From assembly GCA_964543575.1 (NCBI GenBank), contig CAZIYV010000008.1, forward strand, positions 1-49,163: a DNA stretch of 49,163 bases. The letters run 5' to 3'. This document shows, piece after piece, positions 42,324 through 49,163 of the stretch (position 1 is the first letter of the stretch; each line of letters begins with the position of its first letter). A program made the translations under genes and the position numbers. A model generated the notes under the pieces. The model searched no databases. It was not told the DNA's origin and saw only the letters and a list, made by a program, of their open reading frames with translations. The DNA comes from Pelotomaculum_B sp964543575 (lineage in GTDB: Bacteria; Bacillota; Desulfotomaculia; Desulfotomaculales; Pelotomaculaceae).

Positions 42324-42929
42324 CTAAAACGCCTGGGCGCTTTGCTGGCCGGCAAACTCTGCGACTGCTTTGCTCAGTCCGCTTACAATTACGTCAGCCA
42401 GCCGCATTACAATATTCAGGCGGGTGTTCTGAAGAACCATGTATTCCATGAATCCACCCACATTGACGATACCTGTTATGTGTACCTGGCCAACCGGCGG
42501 AAGGTTTTTATTTACCCCGGCGCCAGGCTGCAGGGAACCGTCCCCCAGATTAATGCAACCCACGTTTTCAATCCGTCCGAGACAGGCATCAATGGCAATG
42601 ATAAAAGGATTCTCATGATTTCTATGTATTTCATCAAGCTTATCCTTTAGATTGCTGGCGTGAACGGGATTTTCCAGGGTGCCGTACACCGCGAAAAAAT
42701 CCTGCTGCTGGGAGTTTATTTTTGATCCTATCAGCGGGCCGAGGCAGTCTCCTGTAGAGCGGTCGGTGCCAATGCAGAGTAACACCTTGGGCTTGTCGCT
42801 TTGGATACCGTATTTTTTAAGGCGGCAAACCAGATCCCACGCAAATTTACTGGCCGCCATCGTGTCTTCTACATGAATCCTTGTTCTTTCAGGATTTTTA
42901 ACTGCCTCTTGTCCGTTCAGGGCTATCAT
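42324..42929 (-). CDS. yyaC: Spore protease YyaC
   Basis: 201 residues, GPR-like germination protease superfamily. Blocks LLCIGTDRSTGDCLGPLIGS, YGTLENPVHASNL, IIAIDACLG and GDGSLQPGAGVNKNLPPVG are characteristic. ATG at 42929, 5 bases after GGAGG; an upstream in-frame ATG at 42944 overlaps it. Minus-strand gene in a plus-strand region, consistent with sporulation-specific expression. Confidence 0.92.
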   Translation of the reverse strand: MIALNGQEAVKNPERTRIHVEDTMAASKFAWDLVCRLKKYGIQSDKPKVLLCIGTDRSTGDCLGPLIGSKINSQQQDFFAVYGTLENPVHASNLKDKLDEIHRNHENPFIIAIDACLGRIENVGCINLGDGSLQPGAGVNKNLPPVGQVHITGIVNVGGFMEYMVLQNTRLNIVMRLADVIVSGLSKAVAEFAGQQSAQAF

Positions 42930-43077
42930 TTTTACCTCCTGCAAATAGCAAAACTACTATATTTTATTTCCAAAGGGGGGGTATTTTATTCCTAACAGGA
43001 AAAATTTTTAGTCAGAAGCCGGCCAGAGCAGGCATAGTATTTGAAAAGAACCCGTTTTTCAGCCACACTTTGAGGCG

Positions 43078-44148
43078 GTGTTTATTATCGGGCGCAGGGA
43101 AAGCCTCTGGCTGCTGGCCAAGGTCATCAGCACTTATATTGGGTCGATAATAGGAGCCGGATTTGCCTCCGGGCAGGAAATCATGCAGTTTTTTGCCCTG
43201 CACGGCAGGTTCGGGCTTTTTGGCGCGGCTGTGGCAACGGTCCTTTTTTCTTATCTGGGTATGCTGGTAATGCTTTTTTCAATAAAAATGCGGTCAGGCA
43301 GTTACAAGAAAATATTGGACTTTTTGCTTGGGCCAAAAGCGGGATCGTTGCTGGATATTTTAAATCTATTGATGCTGCTGGGGGGGTTGAGTGTTATGCT
43401 GGCCGGCAGTGCTGCTGTTTTTGGTGAGCATTTTGGCCTGCCCGCCAGGTTCGGGGTAGGGGTGGTGGCGGCGTTGACCGCACTGGTGCTTATGGGAGGG
43501 GTACAGGGTGTCCTCCGTGCTAATGTATGCCTGGTCCCTTTAAAATTTTTTGCGGTGGTGGCAATTTCACTGGCAGCCCTGCTGGGAGGCGGTCACCAGG
43601 GGATACCCACCCCTTCGCAAATAAGCGGTGGTGTCGCGGGTCACTGGATCCTGGCAGCGTTTTTATATGTTTCCTATAATATGGTTGTGCCTGTGGCTGT
43701 TCTTTCTTCACTGGGCCAGGTTGTTCCGCTGAGGATAGGACTGGCGGGGGGACTATGCGGGGGCTTGCTGCTCGGTCTGGCCATATTCCTGGTAACTGCC
43801 GCTGAGCGCTCCTATCTGCCGGAGGCAGCTTCCTACCAGATTCCGCTCCTTTATATAGCCGGCCGTCTGGGGCCATCTTGCCGCTGGGTGCTGGGCTTCT
43901 TAATCTGGCTGGCCATTCTCACCACCGCCATCGCCAACGCGCACGGCTTTGCCAGCCGTCTGGCGCCGGCAGGCGGCAGACGTTATCAATTGGTTGGGGT
44001 GAGTGCCTGCTTGCTGGCGCTGCCCCTGTCAACGTTCAGTTTTGACAGCCTGGTTCGTTTTTTATATCCGCTTTTTGGTTATGCCGGCCTGGCGCTTTTA
44101 GCAGCGCTTTTAGTAAGGCCGCTGGTATATTTTTTAAGGAAACGCTAA
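43078..44148 (+). CDS. YkvI-like membrane transporter
   Basis: 356 residues, ten or eleven predicted helices, APC-superfamily-like: SIIGAGFASGQEIMQFFALHG in helix 1 (broken helix with GxGxxSG) and ILTTAIANAHGFASRL further on. Substrate unknown. The GTG at 43078 is only 2 bases from GAGG; an in-frame ATT at 43084 is 8 bases away, so the true start is unclear. Confidence 0.85.
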   Translation: MFIIGRRESLWLLAKVISTYIGSIIGAGFASGQEIMQFFALHGRFGLFGAAVATVLFSYLGMLVMLFSIKMRSGSYKKILDFLLGPKAGSLLDILNLLMLLGGLSVMLAGSAAVFGEHFGLPARFGVGVVAALTALVLMGGVQGVLRANVCLVPLKFFAVVAISLAALLGGGHQGIPTPSQISGGVAGHWILAAFLYVSYNMVVPVAVLSSLGQVVPLRIGLAGGLCGGLLLGLAIFLVTAAERSYLPEAASYQIPLLYIAGRLGPSCRWVLGFLIWLAILTTAIANAHGFASRLAPAGGRRYQLVGVSACLLALPLSTFSFDSLVRFLYPLFGYAGLALLAALLVRPLVYFLRKR

Positions 44149-44218
44149 AAAACCCTTCACATAAGTTAAGGATTCCATATAATTAATTAATATACTTATT
44201 TTAGATGGGGGAAATATA

Positions 44219-44947
44219 TTGAACTGGCTGGACTGGTTGATCCTGGCGATACTGGCCTTTTCCGCCGCGCAGGGAATACGTTACGGTCTAGTGGGAAGTG
44301 TGGCAAAGTTGGCTGGAATACTGGTTGGTTTCGGGGTGGCGATCACTTATTACCGTGATCTGGCTGCATATCTGACTGTCCAGTGGAACCTGGAAGAAAT
44401 AATCCTGCCGCTGGCCAAAAAACTTCTCGGTTTTTGGTTTCCTTTGAAAAGCACTGCGTTTCCGTCTCTAACGCCGGATAAGATTGTTTCGACCGGAAGC
44501 CCGGCCGCCGGCCAGCTCTATCCCTTCAGCAATAACGCTGATTATGCCGCCGCGGCGCTTGCCTCAACCATATTAAATGACCTGTGTTTTCTGGCGCTGC
44601 TTCTTGCCATAGTTTGGGCGGTGAACCTGGCCGGGTTTATCCTTACCAGGATTGCCGCCATAGCCTTTCTGGGGCCTTTCAACCGTTTGGGTGGGCTTTT
44701 GTGTGGAGCGGTCAAAGGGTTGGTCGTGGTGATGATAGTTTTAACTTTGATGTCACCCTTTCAACGGCTCGATTCCCTGCCGGGCAGCAGTTCGGTAACA
44801 CCGGGAACAACCCAGTCAAAAGGCAATGCTTTTGCGGGATCAAAGCTGCTGCCTTACTTTGAGCCTTTATTTAACACCATTAACCGTCCGCTGCCGGGGT
44901 CTTCTCCGGGAAAAACAGATCAGCCTATAACGGTTAAAACAATATAA
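44219..44947 (+). CDS. CvpA-family membrane protein
   Basis: 242 residues with four predicted helices: NWLDWLILAILAFSAAQGIR at the start (D-x-x-I, GxxxG type), a second near 32-52, and NLAGFILTRIAAIAFLGPFNRLGG with GAVKGLVVVMIVL, the CvpA core. C-terminal 60 residues are polar. TTG follows GGGGG by 7 bases. Role in clostridia unknown. Confidence 0.88.
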   Translation: MNWLDWLILAILAFSAAQGIRYGLVGSVAKLAGILVGFGVAITYYRDLAAYLTVQWNLEEIILPLAKKLLGFWFPLKSTAFPSLTPDKIVSTGSPAAGQLYPFSNNADYAAAALASTILNDLCFLALLLAIVWAVNLAGFILTRIAAIAFLGPFNRLGGLLCGAVKGLVVVMIVLTLMSPFQRLDSLPGSSSVTPGTTQSKGNAFAGSKLLPYFEPLFNTINRPLPGSSPGKTDQPITVKTI

Positions 44948-45023
44948 CGCTTATAATCAGAACCGGATCGGGTAAAAATGCAGACATTGGTTGTAGAAAT
45001 CGTTGTAAACGGAGGGGTTGAAG

Positions 45024-46433
45024 ATGACTGAAGTCAAACAGCACCCGGCCCAATCATTAGCCTACCGCCGGCAAAATGCATGGGACAGGTTGCAGCAGAA
45101 TGAAATAAGCTTTGTAGCCGCTTTTTGCGAGGACTATAAGACCTTTTTGGACGCGGCTAAAACGGAAAGGGAGGCTGTGGCGGCAGCACAGGGACACCTC
45201 ACCGCGGCAGGCTTTCACCCCCTTGAAAAAGCTTCCCTGTTAAGGCCTGGTGATAAAGTATACGCCACTAACCGGGGTAAGTCCTTAACCGCAGCCGTTA
45301 TTGGGAAAAACCCGGTAGTTAACGGGTTAAATATTATCGGCGCCCATCTTGACAGCCCCCGTCTGGATTTAAAGCCGCAGCCCCTGTATGAGGAAGAAGG
45401 GATGGCACTTTTAAAGACGCACTATTACGGTGGGATCAAGAAATACCAGTGGCTTTCCGTGCCTCTGGCGCTGCACGGTGTGGTTGTTAAAGTTGACGGC
45501 AGGGTTATACCGGTGGTAATAGGTGAAAAAACGGGTGAGCCTGTGTTTACCGTATCGGATCTGCTGCCTCACCTGGCCAAGGACCAAATGGACAAAAAAA
45601 TGGCGGATGCTGTACCCGGAGAGAGCATGAATGTTTTAGTGGCGGGTATTCCCATAGGAGAGGAAGGGCTTAAAGACCGCTTCAAGCTAGCGGTGCTGGA
45701 AAAGCTAAACCAGTGGTACGGAATTACTGAAGAGGACCTGATCAGTGCGGAAATCGAGCTGGTTCCGGCCTGGCCTGCCAGGGATGTAGGGCTGGACGGC
45801 AGTTTCGTCGGAGGTTACGGGCAGGACGACCGTGTTTGTGCCTTTGTTGCGCTGCGCGCGCTGAGTGAGCTGAGCAACCCCGAGCGGACTGCGTTGTTGG
45901 TGCTTGCTGACAAGGAGGAGATCGGCAGCAGCGGCAACACGGGGATGGAGTCAGCCTTTTTCACCAATAATATTGCCGAGATCGCGGCCAGATGTGTGCC
46001 CGGGTACAGCGATCTGGTGCTGCGCCGGATTCTAAACAATTCCCGCGCCCTGTCAGCCGACGTTAATGTCGCCCTTGACCCAAACTACGGGGAGGTTGTC
46101 GAGAAGATGAACGCCGCCCGTCTGGGCGGGGGAGTTGTTTTGACCAAGTATACCGGCAGCAGGGGCAAAAATTCTACCAGTGACGCCCACGCCGAAATGG
46201 TTGCGGATATCCGGCGGATATTCAATAATGCCGGCGTCTTATGGCAGACAGGTGAACTTGGCAAGGTTGACCAGGGTGGTGGCGGCACCATTGCCCACCT
46301 TATGGCCGCGCATGGCATGGATGTGATTGATTGCGGGGTCGCCTTGCTGGGAATGCATTCGACTTTCGAGGTCGCCAGCAAGGCTGACATATACATGACC
46401 TATAAGGGGTATAAATCATTTTTGATGGATTAA
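45024..46433 (+). CDS. M18-family aminopeptidase
   Basis: 469-residue zinc aminopeptidase. Metal and catalytic blocks: IGAHLDSPRLDLKP (His, Asp), DKEEIGSSGNTGMES (catalytic Glu and ligand), DAHAEM and GMHSTFE (last ligand His). Length and blocks match the M18 (aspartyl aminopeptidase-like) fold. ATG at 45024 is 6 bases after GGAGGGG. Cytosolic; no signal peptide. Confidence 0.95.
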   Translation: MTEVKQHPAQSLAYRRQNAWDRLQQNEISFVAAFCEDYKTFLDAAKTEREAVAAAQGHLTAAGFHPLEKASLLRPGDKVYATNRGKSLTAAVIGKNPVVNGLNIIGAHLDSPRLDLKPQPLYEEEGMALLKTHYYGGIKKYQWLSVPLALHGVVVKVDGRVIPVVIGEKTGEPVFTVSDLLPHLAKDQMDKKMADAVPGESMNVLVAGIPIGEEGLKDRFKLAVLEKLNQWYGITEEDLISAEIELVPAWPARDVGLDGSFVGGYGQDDRVCAFVALRALSELSNPERTALLVLADKEEIGSSGNTGMESAFFTNNIAEIAARCVPGYSDLVLRRILNNSRALSADVNVALDPNYGEVVEKMNAARLGGGVVLTKYTGSRGKNSTSDAHAEMVADIRRIFNNAGVLWQTGELGKVDQGGGGTIAHLMAAHGMDVIDCGVALLGMHSTFEVASKADIYMTYKGYKSFLMD

Positions 46434-46467
46434 CCTGGCTGGACTGTTGGCCAAGGAGGAGTTTGTT

Positions 46468-46659
46468 TTGCCTAAATATGTAGTGGGTGATGTAGTTAAG
46501 ACAAGAAAACCGCACCCGTGCGGCGGCGACTTGTGGGAGGTTATTCGCGTTGGCGTGGATTTCCGGATTAAATGCCTGAAATGCGGCAGAGTACTGCTGT
46601 TGCCCCGTCCCAAATTTGAAAAGTCCGTCAAGGCGGTAGTCCAACAGAAACTAGTCTAG
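46468..46659 (+). CDS. DUF951 zinc-ribbon-like protein
   Basis: 63 residues: VVGDVVKTRKPHPCGGDLWEV, IRVGVDFRIKCLKCGR, with one Cys-Gly and a C-x-x-C pair, matching DUF951 (YyzM). TTG at 46468 has GGAGG 8 bases upstream. Usually located near rpsF in Bacillota, as here. Confidence 0.9.
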   Translation: MPKYVVGDVVKTRKPHPCGGDLWEVIRVGVDFRIKCLKCGRVLLLPRPKFEKSVKAVVQQKLV

Positions 46660-46736
46660 AAGTCAGAATACAGGAGTCAGAATAAAAAATTCTTTTTGTA
46701 AATTCTGTATTCTGAATGCTGACTCCTGACTTCTAA
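46657..46736. repeat. Inverted repeat element with agaagtcag ends
   Basis: Left arm agaagtcagaatacaggagt and right arm (reverse) starting agaagtcaggagtcagcat, about 30 bases each, around an AT-rich centre. Can fold into a long hairpin. The same words occur at the mnmG 3' end. Likely a non-autonomous intergenic repeat. Confidence 0.7.
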
Positions 46737-46813
46737 AAAGTGGGCGTCTTAACCAAAACCCTTTTAGATTTTAAAAAGCACTTTAAACATGTAAAGTTTT
46801 TAATGTAATAGTT

Positions 46814-47140
46814 TTACCCTGTTATCCGGTAAAGCCAGTTGGCGCCGCTGTTGTTGTCCCAGTTGCTGAGGCTGTCCTTGAAGCAAAAATTCAGGCTGTT
46901 GCCGGTTTCCAGTCGGAGCGTTTTTTCCCAGCCGTTACCCCGGTATTCCATCGGGTAATCACTGACACCGCTCCACTCGTTTGTATCGCCAAAGCCGCAG
47001 TGCAGGTATAACTGCTTGCTTTCGGGCTGCGCCAGCAGGCCGGTATAAAGAACACTCACTTCCCTGCCGTCACCGGTCAGAGGTTTTACCTGCACCCCTT
47101 GTATGTTATAGGAGTAAGCATACGGTTTGATTGAACTCAT
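46814..47140 (-). CDS. CBM25/26-like carbohydrate-binding protein
   Basis: 108 residues, a single small beta-sandwich: LYLHCGFGDTNEWSGVSDYP, GNGWEKTLRL, LNFCFKD and WDNNSGANWLYR match starch-binding CBM25-type modules. No signal peptide and no enzyme domain. ATG at 47140 with GGAGG 8 bases upstream; in-frame ATGs further up (47167) lack a site. Perhaps binds storage glucan in the cytosol or spore. Confidence 0.8.
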   Translation of the reverse strand: MSSIKPYAYSYNIQGVQVKPLTGDGREVSVLYTGLLAQPESKQLYLHCGFGDTNEWSGVSDYPMEYRGNGWEKTLRLETGNSLNFCFKDSLSNWDNNSGANWLYRITG

Positions 47141-47250
47141 ATTAATCGCCTCCATTCTTTTCTCCATGCTTATTTTGTATCAATAGGCCTCCGGTTATTA
47201 AGCAAAACACAAAAAATAGCCAATTTAATGCCTTCCTTTTTCTATCTTCC

Positions 47251-47279
47251 TTGCCATTTTTGTAGCGCTATGCTATAAT
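47251..47279 (+). promoter_or_regulatory. rpsF operon promoter
   Basis: -35 TTGCCA (47251-47256), 17-base spacer, perfect -10 TATAAT (47274-47279). Transcription would start near 47286. Confidence 0.85.
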
Positions 47280-47285
47280 CGATAA

Positions 47286-47357
47286 GTCTAAATGACGGTT
47301 CCACCCTGCTCTACTCTCTTAAGTAGGGCCACAGTCCATGGGGAGGAGGTGATTGCT
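47286..47357 (+). promoter_or_regulatory. rpsF leader, possible S6:S18-binding structure
   Basis: About 70-base leader with hairpin CCCTGCT/AGTAGGG (47304-47328) and flanking CCA/GGCC pairing. rpsF leaders in many bacteria bind the S6:S18 complex for autoregulation; I cannot confirm the exact motif. Confidence 0.4.
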
Positions 47358-47645
47358 TTGCGCAAGTACGAGGTAGTCTTTGTTCTCCGTCCAGATCTGG
47401 ACGAGGAAAAAAACGCAGCGGTCTTAGAAAGATTTAAAGGCCTGATTGAAAGCCAAGGTGGGGAAGTCCTTAAACTCGACAAATGGGGCAAGCGCAGGCT
47501 GGCTTATGAGGTGAAGGATTTCAGGGAAGGCGTTTACATTATTGTTCATATGAACGCCCAGTCCAAAGTGGCAACAGAACTAGACCGCGTTTTTAAGATT
47601 ACAGACGAAGTGCTAAGGCATATAATTGTACGCATAGATGAGTAG
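47358..47645 (+). CDS. rpsF: Ribosomal protein bS6
   Basis: 95 residues from TTG at 47358 (RKYEVVFVLRPDLDEEKN), with AGGAGGTGAT 8 bases upstream; the open frame extends 22 codons further but that part is leader. Typical DKWGKRRLAYEVKDFREGVY. First of the rpsF-ssb-rpsR operon. Confidence 0.97.
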   Translation: MRKYEVVFVLRPDLDEEKNAAVLERFKGLIESQGGEVLKLDKWGKRRLAYEVKDFREGVYIIVHMNAQSKVATELDRVFKITDEVLRHIIVRIDE

Positions 47646-47718
47646 CCAATGTTTAAAATAAGTACTGACGGGCAGCTTTGATTTTCTCCGTGGATAGAAA
47701 AAACAAGGCGGTGAAAAA

Positions 47719-48132
47719 ATGCTCAATAAAGTGATTCTAATCGGCAGGCTTACCAGAGAACCGGAACTTCGCTATACTCCAAGCGGAACGGCGGTGGCCA
47801 AGTTCACCCTGGCGGTGGATAGGCGCCAGGCCAAGGACCGGGAAAGGGAAACCGATTTTATTGACATTGTTGTCTGGCAGAAGCAGGCAGAAAACTGCGC
47901 CAACTATCTCGGAAAGGGCCGGCTGGTAGCTGTCGATGGCAGGCTGCAGATCCGCTCTTATGAAGACAACCAGGGTATCCGCAGAAAAGCAGCCGAGGTA
48001 GTGGCTGAAAATGTGCGTTTTCTGGATCGAGCCAAAGAAGGCGGGCCTGGCGCTCCTGGCGCCGGTCACGCAGCGGAAGGCCCTGATTATGGCAGTGAGA
48101 TTAGCTTTAACGAGGACGATATTCCGTTTTGA
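47719..48132 (+). CDS. ssb: Single-stranded DNA-binding protein
   Basis: 137 residues: N-terminal OB fold (NKVILIGRLTREPELRYTPS, GTAVAKFTLAVDR, DFIDIVVWQKQAENCANYL) and a Gly/Ala-rich linker ending in the acidic tip NEDDIPF used to recruit partner proteins. Between rpsF and rpsR, the standard order. Confidence 0.97.
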   Translation: MLNKVILIGRLTREPELRYTPSGTAVAKFTLAVDRRQAKDRERETDFIDIVVWQKQAENCANYLGKGRLVAVDGRLQIRSYEDNQGIRRKAAEVVAENVRFLDRAKEGGPGAPGAGHAAEGPDYGSEISFNEDDIPF

Positions 48133-48183
48133 TTAACTAAAAGGCCATCGCACAAAGGTGGCTGATGCAAGGAGGAATGGCGA

Positions 48184-48414
48184 TTGAAACGTGAGAGAGG
48201 CCGCAGAGGTAAAAAACGGATCTGCAGCTTTTGTGTGGACAAGATGGAAGCCATTGATTATAAAGATGTGCCGCGCCTCAAAAAATATATTACCGAGCGC
48301 GGAAAAATCCTGCCGCGCAGGATTTCTGGAAATTGCGCCAGGCACCAGCGCATGTTGACTTCATCAATTAAGAGGGCGCGCAACATAGCCCTCCTTCCGT
48401 TCACAGCAGAATAA
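48184..48414 (+). CDS. rpsR: Ribosomal protein bS18
   Basis: 76 residues, basic; KKRICSFCVDKMEAIDYKDV, RLKKYITERGKILPRRISG, NCARHQRMLTSSIKRARNIA. Cysteines CSFC plus NCARHQ mark the zinc-binding (C+) paralogue form. TTG start 8 bases after GGAGG. Forms a heterodimer with bS6. Confidence 0.97.
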   Translation: MKRERGRRGKKRICSFCVDKMEAIDYKDVPRLKKYITERGKILPRRISGNCARHQRMLTSSIKRARNIALLPFTAE

Positions 48415-48419
48415 ATTAT

Positions 48420-48455
48420 AAGGGGGAGCTAAGGTGCTCCCCCTTCAATTTTTTT
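48420..48455 (+). terminator. Terminator of the rpsF-ssb-rpsR operon
   Basis: Perfect 10-bp stem AAGGGGGAGC/GCTCCCCCTT, six-base loop, then seven T. Confidence 0.92.
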
Positions 48456-48619
48456 GTGTTTTTTGCGCAAGCCAGGCAAGTAAGGGTGGTTTTGCTTAAA
48501 ACAGGGGCTTTTAAACAAACCCAACAACAAATAACAGGTAAATACAATATATCCGGGCAGGAAATAAAGCGTCTTTCGAAGAATAGATTTAAGTCTAGTG
48601 AGCAAAGGAGGACTCTTTG

Positions 48620-48937
48620 ATGATTCCAGCAAACCAGGAAGGCGGTATAGCTAAAAATATCAAGGTCATAGAGTGGCTGAAGGCCGATTTGATTACTTCT
48701 GTCTCGGCTCTTTTCAAGTCGATGCTCCGTGGCAGTGAGGAACTTATCCTGGATGCGCTGGCCAGTTTGCTCATAAACTGTTATGTTTTGGGGCGCCGTC
48801 TGGGTATAAACTTTTCCCGGCTGGATTTAAAAGTTGAAGCAAAGCTGCGCCAGGGTATTGATGAGGATCACGAGGTGGAAAGGTGGTATGGTGATCTTTC
48901 AACCCTTTTAAATTACCTGGTTGACAAAAAGAGGTGA
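48620..48937 (+). CDS. MazG-like protein
   Basis: 105 residues, all-helical: NIKVIEWLKADLITSVSALF, SEELILDALASLLINCYVLGRR, LDLKVEAKLRQGID. Resembles the MazG-like family found next to rpsR in clostridia; the acidic ligands of active NTP pyrophosphohydrolases are only partly visible. ATG at 48620 is 8 bases after AAAGGAGG. Confidence 0.75.
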   Translation: MIPANQEGGIAKNIKVIEWLKADLITSVSALFKSMLRGSEELILDALASLLINCYVLGRRLGINFSRLDLKVEAKLRQGIDEDHEVERWYGDLSTLLNYLVDKKR

Positions 48938-48941
48938 TTCT

Positions 48942-49163
48942 TTGATAACAGGCGAGAAAAACAGAGCCCTGTCGGAGTGGGCTTTTTTTACATCCCTGGC
49001 CGACTGGTTTGTCCGGGCCGGGCTATACGTACCGTTTCTCCGCCGTCTGGCCACGGTAGTTTTCGCCCTCCCCTGTCACCTCCTGGCTTGGCCGTGCGAC
49101 ACCGCCGATGCTGCTCTAACCATCGGGGGCGCGGGAACCGCCCGAGGCGCGCAGCAGGTCGCC
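48942..49163 (+). CDS. DUF2232/YybS-like membrane protein, C-terminus cut by window edge
   Basis: 74 codons from TTG at 48942, after GAGGTGAT and 4 bp from the MazG-like stop. Pattern of small-residue helix and VRAGLYVPFLRRLATVVFALP recalls the first helices of DUF2232 (YybS), which sits here in many clostridia. Tryptophan, arginine and cysteine content is odd for that family and GC is high towards the edge, so identity is tentative. Confidence 0.4.
   Translation, partial: MITGEKNRALSEWAFFTSLADWFVRAGLYVPFLRRLATVVFALPCHLLAWPCDTADAALTIGGAGTARGAQQVA

Noticed and set aside
42273..42650. 125-codon plus-strand frame opposite yyaC
   Set aside because: Antisense to YyaC, whose family blocks are unmistakable.

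Overview
The window is the replication-origin region of a spore-forming, low-to-mid-GC clostridium (Bacillota). Gene order and protein flavour suggest Peptococcaceae or a Pelotomaculum/Desulfotomaculum-like lineage; this is inferred from gene content (Spo0E-like, YyaC and RemB-like proteins, T-box, Spo0A-type boxes) and not from any search. oriC lies at about 27.6-27.9 kb, between dnaA (minus) and rpmH (plus). Core genes run outward from it: gyrA-gyrB-remB-recF-yaaA-dnaN-dnaA leftward and rpmH-rnpA-yidD-yidC-jag-mnmE-mnmG-rsmG-parA-parB rightward, as expected for leading-strand co-orientation. Two perfect parS sites follow parB.

Left arm, far from oriC (1-13.7 kb): a two-component system cut by the window edge, a Spo0E-like peptide, tadA overlapping tRNA-Ser(CGA), several small membrane or secreted proteins, tRNA-Arg(CCT) and tRNA-Arg(ACG), a glycosyltransferase, tRNA-Ser(GCT) and tRNA-Ser(TGA), then serS, serA and a class V aminotransferase behind a T-box leader. 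Together these form a serine supply and decoding island. Next come pdxT/pdxS (PLP synthase; PLP is the cofactor of the aminotransferase) and gyrA.

Between gyrA and gyrB is a 3 kb insert with small membrane or basic proteins and a secreted copper-amine-oxidase-domain protein. Between rsmG and parA there is a REP-like repeat cluster and a 1268-residue Cache/PAS/GGDEF/HD-GYP protein. Both the secreted protein and the c-di-GMP protein carry an exact Spo0A-box-like 9-mer upstream.

Right arm (40-49 kb): DUF554, a phosphoribosyltransferase, UPF0180, YyaC (minus), a YkvI-like transporter, CvpA, an M18 aminopeptidase, DUF951, a CBM25-like protein (minus), the rpsF-ssb-rpsR operon, a MazG-like protein, and a DUF2232-like membrane protein cut by the right edge.

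Two genome-style features stand out. UUG start codons are very common, even in rpmH, rpsF, rpsR, gyrA and gyrB. Several very short genes have a good Shine-Dalgarno placed before an AUA, AUC or AUU codon and not before a canonical start.
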